Notes: generated by a model from the sequence alone, not told the origin. 64,000 bases of DNA from an uncultured Eubacterium sp. (GCA_958446835.1 CAUCXT010000001.1:124001-188000); one strand, 5' to 3'; counted from the first letter of the stretch, positions 34,949 through 44,121 are shown. Program-made: numbers and translations.

Positions 34949-37450
34949 TTAGTTGTTCAACTCTTCCATCTTTCTCTGCGCATCCTCAAGAGACTCATAC
35001 CCATACTGCAACACGGTGTTCTCCATAATCATCTCATTCAGATTCCTTCCATTCTGATACAATCCTATCACATACCTGCAATACAATATAAACGTATCCT
35101 TCGAATAGGTGTCCAGCTCGCCGCGAAGATACGTCTCCGCCGAAGTGTCGAACGGTGTATCCTCCGAAGTGTGAATGAAACGTATCTGTCCCGCAAGTGC
35201 AGGGTACTTTTCTACAAACTCTTCAAGCCATCCGACCTGAATTGCAATAACCTGTTCCGCTATCGTCCTTCGCTCATCATCTATCACCGGGAGACTATCC
35301 TTAAAGCTCTCATACTCCTGTGGTGCCGTACTCTCCATCATTCTGGCGTACTTTTCCGTCACAAGATTTCTCCCTGTGCGCGCTCCTTCCTCTAAGTCGG
35401 ACAGGTAGCTTCTACACAGTTCATCACTCCACGCCATGAACTGACTTCTTCTCATCAGTGTAAAGGTGTTATAATTGTTCTGGCAATCCGCTCTTCCGCC
35501 CTCGTTGTGGGTAGCCTGAAACATGTCCCACTCAAGGTTTACTATTCTCTCGATTATTCCGGCTATACTTCCATTGTCTTCATTTGCACTTAACGAAGCC
35601 TGCACACTCTCATATCCCTGCATAATGGCATATCCCTGTGTTTCCATATAGTAATCATCACTTCCGGAAAGACTCTGCATATTGAGTATTCTCACAAGCT
35701 GCATGCATATATTCTCTATACATTCCGAAACCTTATCCTCGTCATGATAATCAATCTGTGAGAGCTTATCAAGCAGCTCACATACCCTCATCAGAACCGG
35801 CTCCTGCCTGCGCTGTGCCAGCTTCACAAGTGCTCTGTAGGACCATTTATAATACGGCATATATTCTCTGTACACAAGAAAACACAGCTTCATGGTCTGC
35901 TCAATAAATCCTGTGTAGGCAAGCGAAGCAGCAACATAATCACCTCGTCTTATGCATCTTCCGTAATTATATTGACCATACTGTGCAATCTTCACGGCTG
36001 CCTCTGCCATCTTAGGATACCACAATTCATTCGGATAATACTCCAAAAGCCGCTGTCTTTCACTTGTAAATATCCCCGAATCATCCCTAAATATCTCACC
36101 ATTTACTGCTGCCGCCGCTCCGTTATCCGGGATGAGCTGCCATGCCGATACATCAGTTCTTTCCGGAACTGTGACACAGCCTATATGCTCTGTCAAAAAG
36201 TCGCTTATTTTTATCACCCCGACACGTCCGTGCCCGTTTTTAGTCTCAATCCTCGCAGCTACGCCCAGAAAACTCTTAGGAAGCTTGTCATATTCTTCGG
36301 CAAGCCGCTCTCCAATGCTGTCATAGTCCTCATCGGTAAGCCACAGACACACTGCAGGACCGAAATCATGGTCTTTTGACAACTCATCATCAAATCCTAA
36401 GCACTCAGAACCGTGTCCTGCAAGCCCCACAGCAATTTTGTTCTCGTATTCCGGAAATTGAGTATGTATCATATCTTTTACATATATTTCATAATATGCC
36501 CTTGAAAGCTCAAGCCCTTTTAACACAGCACCATCACGGCATACTGTAGCAAGCTGATTTTTAAGCTCGCTGATTCTTGTCCTGCTTTTTTCGCTCAATG
36601 CATATTCATTATCTTCATGCTGCCCATCATTTCCACCATTGTTTAAAATAATGCCTTCATACGCAGCTATGCAATTTTCACATGTCGCCCTGTAAGCAGT
36701 GTTGCTATAGCCATAGCTTCTTGCTATCTCGGTAAGCGCCTCCTCATAGGCTTCCACCGCCTCAGCATATTCTCCCATTTTCAGATGAAGATCCCCATAC
36801 GCAGAAAGTGCCGCCCCATAGTGAGCGTCCTTGTATCTCCTTCCCTTATCTCTCTTAAAAATATCAAGAGCCTTCGATATATATGCCTCAGCTTCATCAT
36901 ATCTTCCATACCTTATATCAAGCAGTGAAATGTTGATATATGTTGTAGCCTCCTCAACCTCACAATCAGGGAGCTTCGTTATAAGCTCCAATGCCTTTAA
37001 AAGCTCAGCTCTGGCGCGCTCATCATCGCCTGTCTCTGCATAGAAAAGGCTTATATTGTTGTACAGTGACGCATATCTGTACGCATCTTCACAGCCGGAA
37101 CTTCTAAGAGCCTCGGCCGCCTCATCATACAGAGCACCGGCTCTCTCATAATCCCCGGCAGCTCTGTATGCTGTGGCAGCATTAAGCACAATGGTAGCAT
37201 AATCCTGCGTGCCGCAAATGCCTGAATTCTTGGCTATCGTCATGGCCTTATCGGCAAACATTTCCGACTCGGCATGCCTCCCTGTGACGCGATACAGACC
37301 CACAAGCTCACTAATAACCGTGAGAAGCGCCTGTGTGTCCTCCTGTTCCATCGCTTTTTTAACATTATCAATCAGCAATTGCTCTGCTTCATCCATCCTT
37401 TTATCGGACAACAAGCCATCAAGCTTCTGAAAAAACACATTGTAATCCAT
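34949..37450 (-). CDS. TPR + DUF4037-type nucleotidyltransferase + DUF4125 fusion protein
   Basis: An 833-residue soluble protein with three parts. Residues ~1-280 are tandem TPR repeats (ATAYRAAGDYERAGALYDEA, LYNNISLFYAETGDDERAR, LSAYGDLHLKMGEYAEAVEA). Residues ~330-580 contain GLAGHGSECLGFDDELS followed by KDHDFGP, the signature of the DUF4037 minimal nucleotidyltransferase fold (acidic DHD metal site). Residues ~620-833 fit DUF4125 (VNLEWDMFQATHNEGGRADC, NYNTFTLMRRSQFMAW, EKYARMMESTAP). DUF4037 and DUF4125 are known as a pair in Firmicutes, but neither has a set function; an AMP- or nucleotide-transfer role is plausible. The TPR front suggests a protein partner. It stands alone with its own terminator. 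Confidence 0.8.
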   Translation of the reverse strand: MDYNVFFQKLDGLLSDKRMDEAEQLLIDNVKKAMEQEDTQALLTVISELVGLYRVTGRHAESEMFADKAMTIAKNSGICGTQDYATIVLNAATAYRAAGDYERAGALYDEAAEALRSSGCEDAYRYASLYNNISLFYAETGDDERARAELLKALELITKLPDCEVEEATTYINISLLDIRYGRYDEAEAYISKALDIFKRDKGRRYKDAHYGAALSAYGDLHLKMGEYAEAVEAYEEALTEIARSYGYSNTAYRATCENCIAAYEGIILNNGGNDGQHEDNEYALSEKSRTRISELKNQLATVCRDGAVLKGLELSRAYYEIYVKDMIHTQFPEYENKIAVGLAGHGSECLGFDDELSKDHDFGPAVCLWLTDEDYDSIGERLAEEYDKLPKSFLGVAARIETKNGHGRVGVIKISDFLTEHIGCVTVPERTDVSAWQLIPDNGAAAAVNGEIFRDDSGIFTSERQRLLEYYPNELWYPKMAEAAVKIAQYGQYNYGRCIRRGDYVAASLAYTGFIEQTMKLCFLVYREYMPYYKWSYRALVKLAQRRQEPVLMRVCELLDKLSQIDYHDEDKVSECIENICMQLVRILNMQSLSGSDDYYMETQGYAIMQGYESVQASLSANEDNGSIAGIIERIVNLEWDMFQATHNEGGRADCQNNYNTFTLMRRSQFMAWSDELCRSYLSDLEEGARTGRNLVTEKYARMMESTAPQEYESFKDSLPVIDDERRTIAEQVIAIQVGWLEEFVEKYPALAGQIRFIHTSEDTPFDTSAETYLRGELDTYSKDTFILYCRYVIGLYQNGRNLNEMIMENTVLQYGYESLEDAQRKMEELNN

Positions 37451-37510
37451 GTACTGCCTCCAAATTTATGATATACAGCACAGGAAAACAATATTTTGCG
37501 TACCTGTGCT

Positions 37511-39226
37511 CTATTCCGAAGTCTGTAACCTCACCATCTTAGCGTATATTCCATTCTTCTTTATAAGCTCCGAAGGCTTTCCTGTCTCAGCGACATGGCC
37601 TCCGTCTATGACAACAATCTTATCCGCACCCGATACAGTACGCATACGATGCGCGATAATAATGACTGTCTTATTCTTTATAAGCCTTGATATAGCCTCC
37701 TGAATATATGTCTCATTCTCAGCATCAAGTGACGCTGTAGCCTCATCAAGAAGTACAACAGGAGCATTCTTTAAGAGAGCTCTGGCTATCGAAATTCTCT
37801 GTCTCTCACCGCCTGAAAGAGCAGAGCCGTTCTCACCAATCACAGTCTGATAGCCGTCCGGCAGCCTGCTTATAAACTCATCGCACTGAGCCTCCCTTGC
37901 CGCCTGCATAACCTCTTCATCAGTCGCGCCCTTCCTGCCTATTCTGATATTTTCCATAATGGTATTATCGAAAAGTATAACATCCTGAAATACTATTGAA
38001 TACGCAGAAAGAAGCTTCTCAGGGTCAACCTGTGATATATCCTTGCCTCCAAGTCTTATGCTTCCGCCATCAACATCCCAGAACCTTGCCGCAAGCTTAG
38101 AAACCGTTGATTTTCCTCAGCCGGATGGTCCTATAAGAGCTGTGACCTCTCCCTGCTTTGCGGTAAAGCTTATATCGTTGAGTACCTTCTCATTCTTATC
38201 GTAAGAAAAGCTTACATTTGAGAACTCGATGTCATAGGATTTTACATCAAGCTCATCGCTGCCCTTCTGGACAGGGTAATCTGTAATCTCATTCATTCTC
38301 TCGACATTGACGTCCTGTGCTATGACTGCCGCAAGGTTCATCAGCGTTCCCTGCATAGGCTCATATATCCTCGATACCACAAGGATGAACATAAAAAATG
38401 TCAGCAAATCAAGCTTGCCACTGCACAGCAGGACTGAACCCACAAGCGCAACTGTTCCTATGCCAAAACGCAGGATACATGAAGCCGACACCACGAACAC
38501 TGCCGTTCCAAGCTCCGCCTTGAAGCTCTCCTTCTCAAGAGCAGTAATCTTGCCCTTCAAGCCATCAAGATAGCTCTCCTCCGCATTGTAGGACTTTAAA
38601 TCCTTGATTGTCTCAAGATACTCCTGCAAGCCGTCCGCCTGAGCGATGGCAACATTTCTCTTTCTTCTCGAAATACCCCTCTGGACATTTCCCGAGCAGC
38701 CCACGATTATAAGCGCAATAGGAAGCACCCACAGAGCCGCAAGCGCCATTCTCCAGTCAAAGAAGAAAAGGCTTATGGCAATCAGCACCGTCGAAATCAT
38801 CGCACCGAAAAACTGCGGCATCACATGTGAAAAATTATGCTCAAGCACGGTACAGTCGCCAAGTATCGTTGATGTCAAGTCCGCCAAATCCTTCTTTCCG
38901 AAGAAAGACAACGGAAGTGTGCGAAGCTTCTCCGCAATGTTGATTCTTCTGTGCTCACTCTCCCTGTATGTGGAGAAGAATGATGAATTATACTGTACAA
39001 AAAATACAACTCCAAATACAACCAGAATTATAACACAGCCTGCAATATATGTATATCTGTGATTTGCCGGAATCGACCCATTTATCAAATCAGCCGCAAG
39101 GTAATACATAAGCGCAACCGGAACCATGAGCATTATATTCTGCAATGTGGTTATCGCGGTACACTTTATAAAATCAATCGCTCCCTGTCTTGTGAGGGCA
39201 TATCTTCTCATCAGCTTGCCAATCAT
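37511..39226 (-). pseudogene. ABC half-transporter (exporter fold) interrupted by an in-frame UGA in Walker A
   Basis: Membrane domain with six helices (residues ~1-310) then an ATPase domain. The frame reads ALIGPSG, TGA (38117-38119), GKSTVSKLAARFWD and continues unbroken through LSGGERQRISIARALLKNAP, VVLLDEATASLD to its natural stop at 37511. Only one codon is wrong: normally Gly or Cys at the Walker A X position, here a stop. The upstream product (~369 residues) would lack the entire ATPase. The start at 39226 overlaps the partner's stop (ATGA). TGC or GGA to TGA is a single-base change; sequencing error is possible. Confidence 0.85.
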
Positions 39227-41031
39227 ACAGCTCCACCTACCTTCCATGTGACAGACTTCCTATACTCATCCCACATCTTTTTGTAATTATTTTCCTGCGC
39301 ATTGTCCGCAAGCAGCTCATCATGTGTGCCTTCCTGTACAACACTGCCGTCCTTGAGGACGAAAATCTTATCCGCAGCCTTGACAGTGGACAGTCTGTGC
39401 GCAATCATTATCACCGTCTTGTTCTTGCCTATCTCATCAAATGCCTTCTGCACAAGGCTCTCATTCTCCGGGTCTGCGAACGCTGTAGCCTCATCAAGGA
39501 TAACTATAGGTGCGTCCTTTAGGAGTGCCCTTGCTATGGCTATACGCTGTGTCTCTCCTCCCGAAAGGTAAGTGCCGTGTGTTCCAAGCTGTGTGTCGAT
39601 TCCGTTCGGCAGCTTGGCTATTATGTCATCGCATTGTGCCAGATGAAGCGCTCTCTTTATCTCCTCCTCCGTTGCTCCCGGTTTCGCAAGCTTTAAATTC
39701 TCCCTTATGCTCATCTTTAACAGCTTGTTATTCTGGAAAACATAAGCAATCATATCATTCAGTTTCGCCTTAGGAATCTCCTTGATGTCCACGCCTCCGA
39801 TACTTATGCTTCCGCTATTCACGTCAAAGAATCTTGCAATAAGCGCCGCTGTGGTGCTCTTGCCTCCGCCTGATGGTCCGACGAATGCGACATGCTTTCC
39901 CTGAGGTATCTTAAGTGAAATCCCGGAAACCGCATCACGCTGTGCCCCATCGTATCTGAAGGTCACATCCTTAAGCTCAATGGAATAGTCGGAAACCTTG
40001 CTATCCGTGTCATTCTCTGAAAGCGGCTCAAGGTCAAGTATCGACTGCACTCTTGTAAGCGCATCCTCCACAAGCATATTGTTCTCTGTCATAAACATCA
40101 TCTTGGTGAATGTAGTTGAGATAATCGGTGTAAAAATGATATAAAACAGGAGATTTACAACAAATTTCTCCGTGATATTTCCCCCTGCCGAAACGACAAG
40201 TGCTGCACAGGTGAGGAAAGCAAACACGCTGTTTATCGACACCTCAAAGAGCACCATAGGTCTGCGGCACATCTTCGTGTAGGACATACAGAACTTTCCG
40301 TAGCTGCTTATCGAATCACGGAATTTTTTGAAGGTGAACACCGATTGCCCGAAGGTCTTTACAACAGGCATTCCCCTCACATATTCGACAGCCTGATTAT
40401 TCATGTCCTCAAGCGAATCCTGATAATGACGCATATCCTCCGCCATCTTTTTTCCAAGCATGCCCGCCATATTGACAAAGGCAAGCACCACAGGGACAAG
40501 GCTTAAAAGTCCAAGTCTCCAGTCAAATATAAAGAGCATGACTATGAGTGCCACAGGTGTGAGCATGGCATTGGCTGTATCCGGAAGCTGGTGTGCAAGA
40601 TAAGTCTCCGTAGCCTCTGCGGACTCCGCTATTATCTTTCTCACCTTTCCGCTTCCCATACTGTCAATCACTCCAAGCGGCAGCTTCTTGACATGATTTA
40701 GCGCCGTAACCTTCATGTTCGCAGCGATTCGAAACGCCGCCCTGTGTGAGCACAGCAATGCCGCAAAGTATACCAGCATGCTTATAAGTGCCATGACAAC
40801 CGCCATCACGCCGTTATGTACGATTCCCTCCGCCTTGGAGAAATCGGGCATGACCGCGATAACCTCTTTTATAATCTTCCACAGATAGATAAACGGAAAA
40901 AGTGCCAGTACAGCACTCACCGCCGACATAATGATTGACGCATAGGAAAAGCCCTTGTGGCTTCCCGCATACGCCATGAGCCTTGAGAACGCCGATTCCT
41001 TCTTAGGGCTCTTTTCGTTTCCTTCCTTCAT
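39223..41031 (-). CDS. ABC half-transporter, IrtAB/YbtPQ-like exporter-fold protein
   Basis: Six-helix membrane domain (residues ~1-330) fused to an ATPase: Walker A VGPSGGGKSTTAALIARFF, signature LSGGETQRIAIARALL, Walker B IVILDEATAFAD and H-loop IAHRLSTVKAADK. The D-loop has FADPEN in place of the usual SLDPEN. The segment GSGKVRKIIAESAEATETYLAHQLPD (trimmed) is typical of the YbtPQ/IrtAB-type heterodimers, some of which import metal chelates despite the exporter fold. Its partner is the broken gene downstream (4-base overlap). A TetR gene lies upstream. Start at ATG 41031, AGGAGG nine bases away. Confidence 0.9.
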   Translation of the reverse strand: MKEGNEKSPKKESAFSRLMAYAGSHKGFSYASIIMSAVSAVLALFPFIYLWKIIKEVIAVMPDFSKAEGIVHNGVMAVVMALISMLVYFAALLCSHRAAFRIAANMKVTALNHVKKLPLGVIDSMGSGKVRKIIAESAEATETYLAHQLPDTANAMLTPVALIVMLFIFDWRLGLLSLVPVVLAFVNMAGMLGKKMAEDMRHYQDSLEDMNNQAVEYVRGMPVVKTFGQSVFTFKKFRDSISSYGKFCMSYTKMCRRPMVLFEVSINSVFAFLTCAALVVSAGGNITEKFVVNLLFYIIFTPIISTTFTKMMFMTENNMLVEDALTRVQSILDLEPLSENDTDSKVSDYSIELKDVTFRYDGAQRDAVSGISLKIPQGKHVAFVGPSGGGKSTTAALIARFFDVNSGSISIGGVDIKEIPKAKLNDMIAYVFQNNKLLKMSIRENLKLAKPGATEEEIKRALHLAQCDDIIAKLPNGIDTQLGTHGTYLSGGETQRIAIARALLKDAPIVILDEATAFADPENESLVQKAFDEIGKNKTVIMIAHRLSTVKAADKIFVLKDGSVVQEGTHDELLADNAQENNYKKMWDEYRKSVTWKVGGAV

Positions 41032-41084
41032 GGTATTACCTCCTGATTATAGTTTTATATTCCGAACATTAAAAATACTCGGCT

Positions 41085-41110
41085 AAGTTGTGTTAGTTTT
41101 TGCTAACCTA
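41085..41110 (-). promoter_or_regulatory. Inverted repeat upstream of the ABC pair
   Basis: Plus-strand GTTAGTTTTTGCTAAC (and minus TTAGGTTAGCAAAAACTAAC) forms a GTTAG/CTAAC inverted repeat between tetR and the ABC genes. The TTAGGTTAG half resembles DtxR-type metal-regulator half-sites. Could be the operator of TetR or of a metal repressor; not decided. Confidence 0.4.
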
Positions 41111-41120
41111 ACCTCAAATA

Positions 41121-41143
41121 AAAAGTTCCTTAAAAGGAACCTT
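41121..41143 (-). terminator. Weak terminator after tetR
   Basis: Stem GTTCCTT/AAGGAAC with TTTTT on the minus strand, ~75 bases past the TetR stop; it separates the regulator from the transporter transcript unless read through. Confidence 0.55.
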
Positions 41144-41214
41144 TATCTGCTTATTTAATTGCAGCTATGTGACTTCAATTGCAAACATACTACCACGCAT
41201 GCTTAATTAAAAGC

Positions 41215-41865
41215 TTATACGTCTTTCTTCTGAATGTCACACATGTCAAAAAATCTCATCCAGCCTGCCGTGTAAAATTCGCGCAACTGCTTAAGATACG
41301 TCTTAGCCTCACCGATATCATTCTTATGAATCAGCAGCTCAAAAAATGCCGTGAACATTCCGCTCACAAGCACATGCTCAAGCTTCGGGTCAATCTCACG
41401 GACTTCAATGCCGTTCTTTCTCATAACCTCAACAAAGTCATGTGTCGCCTGCACTTCGACCTCCGACATCTCATGCACCATGTTCTCATACCGCGTCCCC
41501 TTAGAGCACATAAGTATAAGCCTGAACTCATCCTCATGGTCATACATATAATCAAGCATCTGCTCTAAGCAGTCCCCACTAATCTTTCCCATGTTAGCCT
41601 GCTGTTCATCCGCGTTAAGCTCCTTGAAGCTGTTCTGCGTGCTCACATACATATCCATGATATGCTCATACTGCTCAGACACCAGCGCGTCAAACAGCTT
41701 CTCCTTGCTGTCATAATATCCGTAGAATGCCCCGGTTGTCACACCCGCACACTTTACAATATTTCTGAGCGACGCTCCTAAAAAACCCTTTTCAAGAAAT
41801 TCGCGCTTCGCAGCGCTGTGTATTCGTTCCAATGTAGTCGGCTTGATATCTTCCATATTCCTCAT
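41215..41865 (-). CDS. TetR-family transcriptional regulator
   Basis: Dimeric repressor released by a small ligand. Residues ~10-60 are the TetR helix-turn-helix (IHSAAKREFLEKGFLGASLR, NIVKCAGVTTGAFYGYYDSKEKLFDAL); the rest is a helical ligand-binding domain. 216 residues, standard. It lies upstream of two ABC half-transporters on the same strand, so it probably controls them. Start uncertain: ATG 41865 or 41856, neither with an ideal ribosome site. The upstream leader holds an inverted-repeat element (41882-41980). Confidence 0.92.
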   Translation of the reverse strand: MRNMEDIKPTTLERIHSAAKREFLEKGFLGASLRNIVKCAGVTTGAFYGYYDSKEKLFDALVSEQYEHIMDMYVSTQNSFKELNADEQQANMGKISGDCLEQMLDYMYDHEDEFRLILMCSKGTRYENMVHEMSEVEVQATHDFVEVMRKNGIEVREIDPKLEHVLVSGMFTAFFELLIHKNDIGEAKTYLKQLREFYTAGWMRFFDMCDIQKKDV

Positions 41866-41881
41866 CTCTTACATAACAGGT

Positions 41882-41980
41882 GATTGCGAAGCCTCATGTG
41901 CGTACATCTACGTCTGTACGTTTCATAATTTTATGCTAAAACTTCATGGCTGCTTACCGGCAAATCTACGTTTCGCAATC
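41882..41980. repeat. 99-bp inverted-repeat element upstream of tetR
   Basis: Ends GATTGCGAA (41882-41890) and TTCGCAATC (41972-41980) are perfect inverted repeats. Inside are CGTAC...GTACG and AGCCTCATG...CATGGCT pairings and a direct repeat ATCTACGT. No coding. Possibly a MITE-like hairpin in the tetR leader. Confidence 0.5.
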
Positions 41981-42045
41981 CCTTGATATAAATAACTCTC
42001 ATATAATATAATTCTAATATAACTCTGATATAATATAATTTTGAT

Positions 42046-42091
42046 ATAAAAAACAGTGATGTAACACTGTTATATAACACTGTTACATCAC
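42046..42091 (-). terminator. Terminator of the gpx-ohrR operon
   Basis: 36-base near-perfect palindrome (18-bp arms, two mismatches, GTGATGTAACA...TGTTACATCAC) followed by TTTTTT on the minus strand, ~50 bases past the ohrR stop. Confidence 0.8.
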
Positions 42092-42142
42092 CTGTTATAG
42101 CTCATATATGAACATTTGTCAATATGTTTTTTATTTTTCTTA

Positions 42143-42586
42143 TCACTGTTCAAATCCGGCAAGAAGCTTATGAAGCAGCCTGTACAGCTCCGCCGCGTCC
42201 TGCGGCTCAAGGCTCACACATCCTGCCATCTTTACGGGAATCTCCACCGCCTTATCCTTGAGCTCATCCCCCTCCTTCGTGATGGAAACTATGAGGACAC
42301 GCTCATCCTTATCATCGCGCTGTCTTGTTATAAGCCCCTTCTGCTCAAGCCGCTTTAACACCGGCGTGAGCGTCCCGGAATCAAGGTACAGCCTGCTTCC
42401 AAGCTCCTTCACATTGATTTCCCGCTCCTCCCACAGCACCATCATAGCAATGTACTGCGTGTAGGTCAGGTCAATCTCATCAAGAAACGGCTTATATCTC
42501 CTCACAATCTCCTTGGCACACGCGTACAGCGGAAAGCATAGCTGATTGTCAAGCTTCAACGCTTCATATCTCTCATTCTCACTCAT
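42143..42586 (-). CDS. ohrR: OhrR-type MarR regulator of peroxide response
   Basis: Winged-helix dimer that leaves DNA when its N-terminal cysteine is oxidised by organic hydroperoxides. The diagnostic stretch LDNQLCFPLYACAKEI places the redox Cys at residue 17, with further Cys23. The winged helix is INVKELGSRLYLDSGTLTPVLKRLEQKGLI. 147 residues. It is the last gene of gpx-gpx-TSCPD-ohrR, so it most likely represses its own operon through palindromes at the operon promoter. Classical target ohr is absent; two glutathione peroxidases take its place. Confidence 0.92.
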   Translation of the reverse strand: MSENERYEALKLDNQLCFPLYACAKEIVRRYKPFLDEIDLTYTQYIAMMVLWEEREINVKELGSRLYLDSGTLTPVLKRLEQKGLITRQRDDKDERVLIVSITKEGDELKDKAVEIPVKMAGCVSLEPQDAAELYRLLHKLLAGFEQ

Positions 42587-42597
42587 ATCCAGCTTAT

Positions 42598-42867
42598 CTA
42601 TACAGCTTCCGGCTTAAGAAATCCGTCATAAGCCATTCTCACAGCAGTCGCAAGCTGCCCCGAACACGAAGTCGGACGCCTGCCGCACTTGATATCTCCA
42701 AGCTTACTCTCTATCTCTTCTACCGTCCAGCCGTCAAGAATCCTTTCTATAGATTGCAGATTACCGTTGCACCCGCCCATATATTTTATATTGGTGACGA
42801 CATTTCCATTCAAATCAAACGAAATCATCTGCGAACATGTATTTTCTGTCAAGTAATTATATCTCAT
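42598..42867 (-). CDS. TSCPD-domain protein (TIGR03905 type)
   Basis: 89 residues with the TSCPD-like signature RRPTSCSGQLATAVRM and paired cysteines (Cys11 region, MGGCNGN, KCGRRPTSC). The same small module occurs at the C-terminus of B12-dependent ribonucleotide reductase and as free-standing proteins in Clostridia; function unknown, possibly metal or thiol binding. Here it is locked between glutathione peroxidase (29 bases) and ohrR (11 bases), so a role in thiol/peroxide stress is likely by context. Confidence 0.88.
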   Translation of the reverse strand: MRYNYLTENTCSQMISFDLNGNVVTNIKYMGGCNGNLQSIERILDGWTVEEIESKLGDIKCGRRPTSCSGQLATAVRMAYDGFLKPEAV

Positions 42868-42896
42868 AATATCGTCTCCTACAATAGCTATCCTTC

Positions 42897-43445
42897 CTAT
42901 AAAAGTTCCTTTATTCTGTCCTCCACAAGCGCCATGTCCGCTGTCGGCTCAAAGCGCTCCATGACATTACCTTCCCTATCAATCAGAAACTTGGTGAAAT
43001 TCCACTTGATATCCGGGCTGGTCATAAAATCCGGCTGTAGCCTTCCAAGCCTGCTCTGTAACATCATTCCAAGCGGATTCTCCTCATCGAAGCCCTCAAA
43101 GCCCTTCTGCTCCTTCAAAAACTTATAGAGCGGATGTTCATTCTCTCCATTGACCTCTATCTTGGCATAATGCTTGAACGTGATTCCGAACTTGGCGTCA
43201 CAGAAGGAGACAATCTCCTCGTTCGTCCCCGGTGCCTGATTTCCGAACTGGTTGCACGGAAAATCAAGTATCTCAAGCCCCTCCGCCTGATGTCTCTCAT
43301 ATATATCCTGCAAATCATCATACTGTGGGGTGAAGCCGCACTGTGTCGCAGTGTTCACGACAAGCACAACCTTGCCGCGGTATTCCTCCATTCTGTGCAT
43401 TACTCCCATTACGTCCTCTGCCTCAAAATCATAAAAGCTCTTCAT
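42897..43445 (-). CDS. Glutathione/thioredoxin peroxidase, Cys type (second copy)
   Basis: Reduces hydroperoxides with thiol donors. The peroxidatic residue is Cys36 in NTATQCGFTPQY, a Cys where animal enzymes have selenocysteine. FPCNQFGNQAPG (resolving Cys region) and KWNFTKFL complete the catalytic tetrad. 182 residues. Its ATG overlaps the stop of the upstream copy by one base. The two copies are clearly paralogues, presumably a tandem duplication, but diverge outside the active site. Organisms of this group usually use thioredoxin, not glutathione, as donor. Confidence 0.94.
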   Translation of the reverse strand: MKSFYDFEAEDVMGVMHRMEEYRGKVVLVVNTATQCGFTPQYDDLQDIYERHQAEGLEILDFPCNQFGNQAPGTNEEIVSFCDAKFGITFKHYAKIEVNGENEHPLYKFLKEQKGFEGFDEENPLGMMLQSRLGRLQPDFMTSPDIKWNFTKFLIDREGNVMERFEPTADMALVEDRIKELL

Positions 43446-43990
43446 TATCCTATTACCTCCTGTACTCTTTCTCTTACAATCTTCATTCCCTGTGTAGGCT
43501 CAAATCTCTCGACTAAATTTCCATCCCGGTCAATCAGAAACTTGGTGAAATTCCATTTTATCTTACTGTTATTCTTATAATCCGCATCCATCTTCTTAGC
43601 CACCGGTCTTAGAACAAGACTCATCGCGCCCTTTCCAAACCCTTTGAACTGTGAATTATCCTGAAGCCATCTGTACAGCGGGATTGCATTTTCTCCGTTG
43701 ACCTCCACCTTGGCAAACTGCGGAAACTTTATGCCGAACCTTCCCGTACAGAAATTGTGAATCTCCTCATCACTCCCAGGAGCCTGGTTCGCGAACTGGT
43801 TACATGGAAAATCCAATATCTCCAGCCCTTTGTCATGGAACTCCTCATAAATCTCCTGAAGCTCAGAATACTGTGGTGTGAAGCCGCAGCCTGTCGCCGT
43901 ATTGACTATAAGCAGAACCTTCCCTCTGTAAGCCTCAAGTGATACCTCTGTTCCGTCCTGAGCCTTGACTTTGTAATCATAGATAGCCAT
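43445..43990 (-). CDS. Glutathione/thioredoxin peroxidase, Cys type (first copy)
   Basis: First gene of the operon. Peroxidatic Cys35 in NTATGCGFTPQYSELQ; FPCNQFANQAPGSDEE and KWNFTKFLIDRDGNLVERF follow. 181 residues, standard for bacterial BsaA/BtuE-like peroxidases. GGAGG seven bases before ATG 43990. It is preceded by ~140 bases of leader and a promoter within a perfect palindrome, consistent with OhrR control. Confidence 0.95.
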   Translation of the reverse strand: MAIYDYKVKAQDGTEVSLEAYRGKVLLIVNTATGCGFTPQYSELQEIYEEFHDKGLEILDFPCNQFANQAPGSDEEIHNFCTGRFGIKFPQFAKVEVNGENAIPLYRWLQDNSQFKGFGKGAMSLVLRPVAKKMDADYKNNSKIKWNFTKFLIDRDGNLVERFEPTQGMKIVRERVQEVIG

Positions 43991-44107
43991 TGTGTGTCCT
44001 CCTTTTATTGCGTAATCTTATTCTAAAAATTTGATTGTAGGGTGCTTGGTTGCCCATTATTTATCTATATGTAGTTATATTTCGGATGATTTGATTGACT
44101 GCAATTT

Positions 44108-44121
44108 GATTGTGTGCAATC
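44108..44121 (-). promoter_or_regulatory. Second operator-like repeat downstream of the gpx promoter
   Basis: GATTG-TGTG-CAATC, an inverted repeat 12 bases downstream of the -10, placed where a bound dimer would block transcription. ATTG/CAAT half-sites resemble those of known OhrR operators. Confidence 0.5.

Noticed and set aside
37511..37957. Separate small ABC ATPase gene
   Set aside because: It is only the open part after an internal Met of the interrupted half-transporter; there is no ribosome site and the Walker A lies upstream of it.
38117..38119. UGA in Walker A as a selenocysteine codon
   Set aside because: Walker A needs no redox residue at this position, and the bases just downstream do not form a convincing bacterial SECIS hairpin. 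Nonsense mutation or read error is simpler.
42001..42050. AT-rich direct repeats (GATATAATATAATT type) as an origin or iteron array
   Set aside because: Only a few imperfect repeats are present and they adjoin an operon terminator; no replication gene is nearby.
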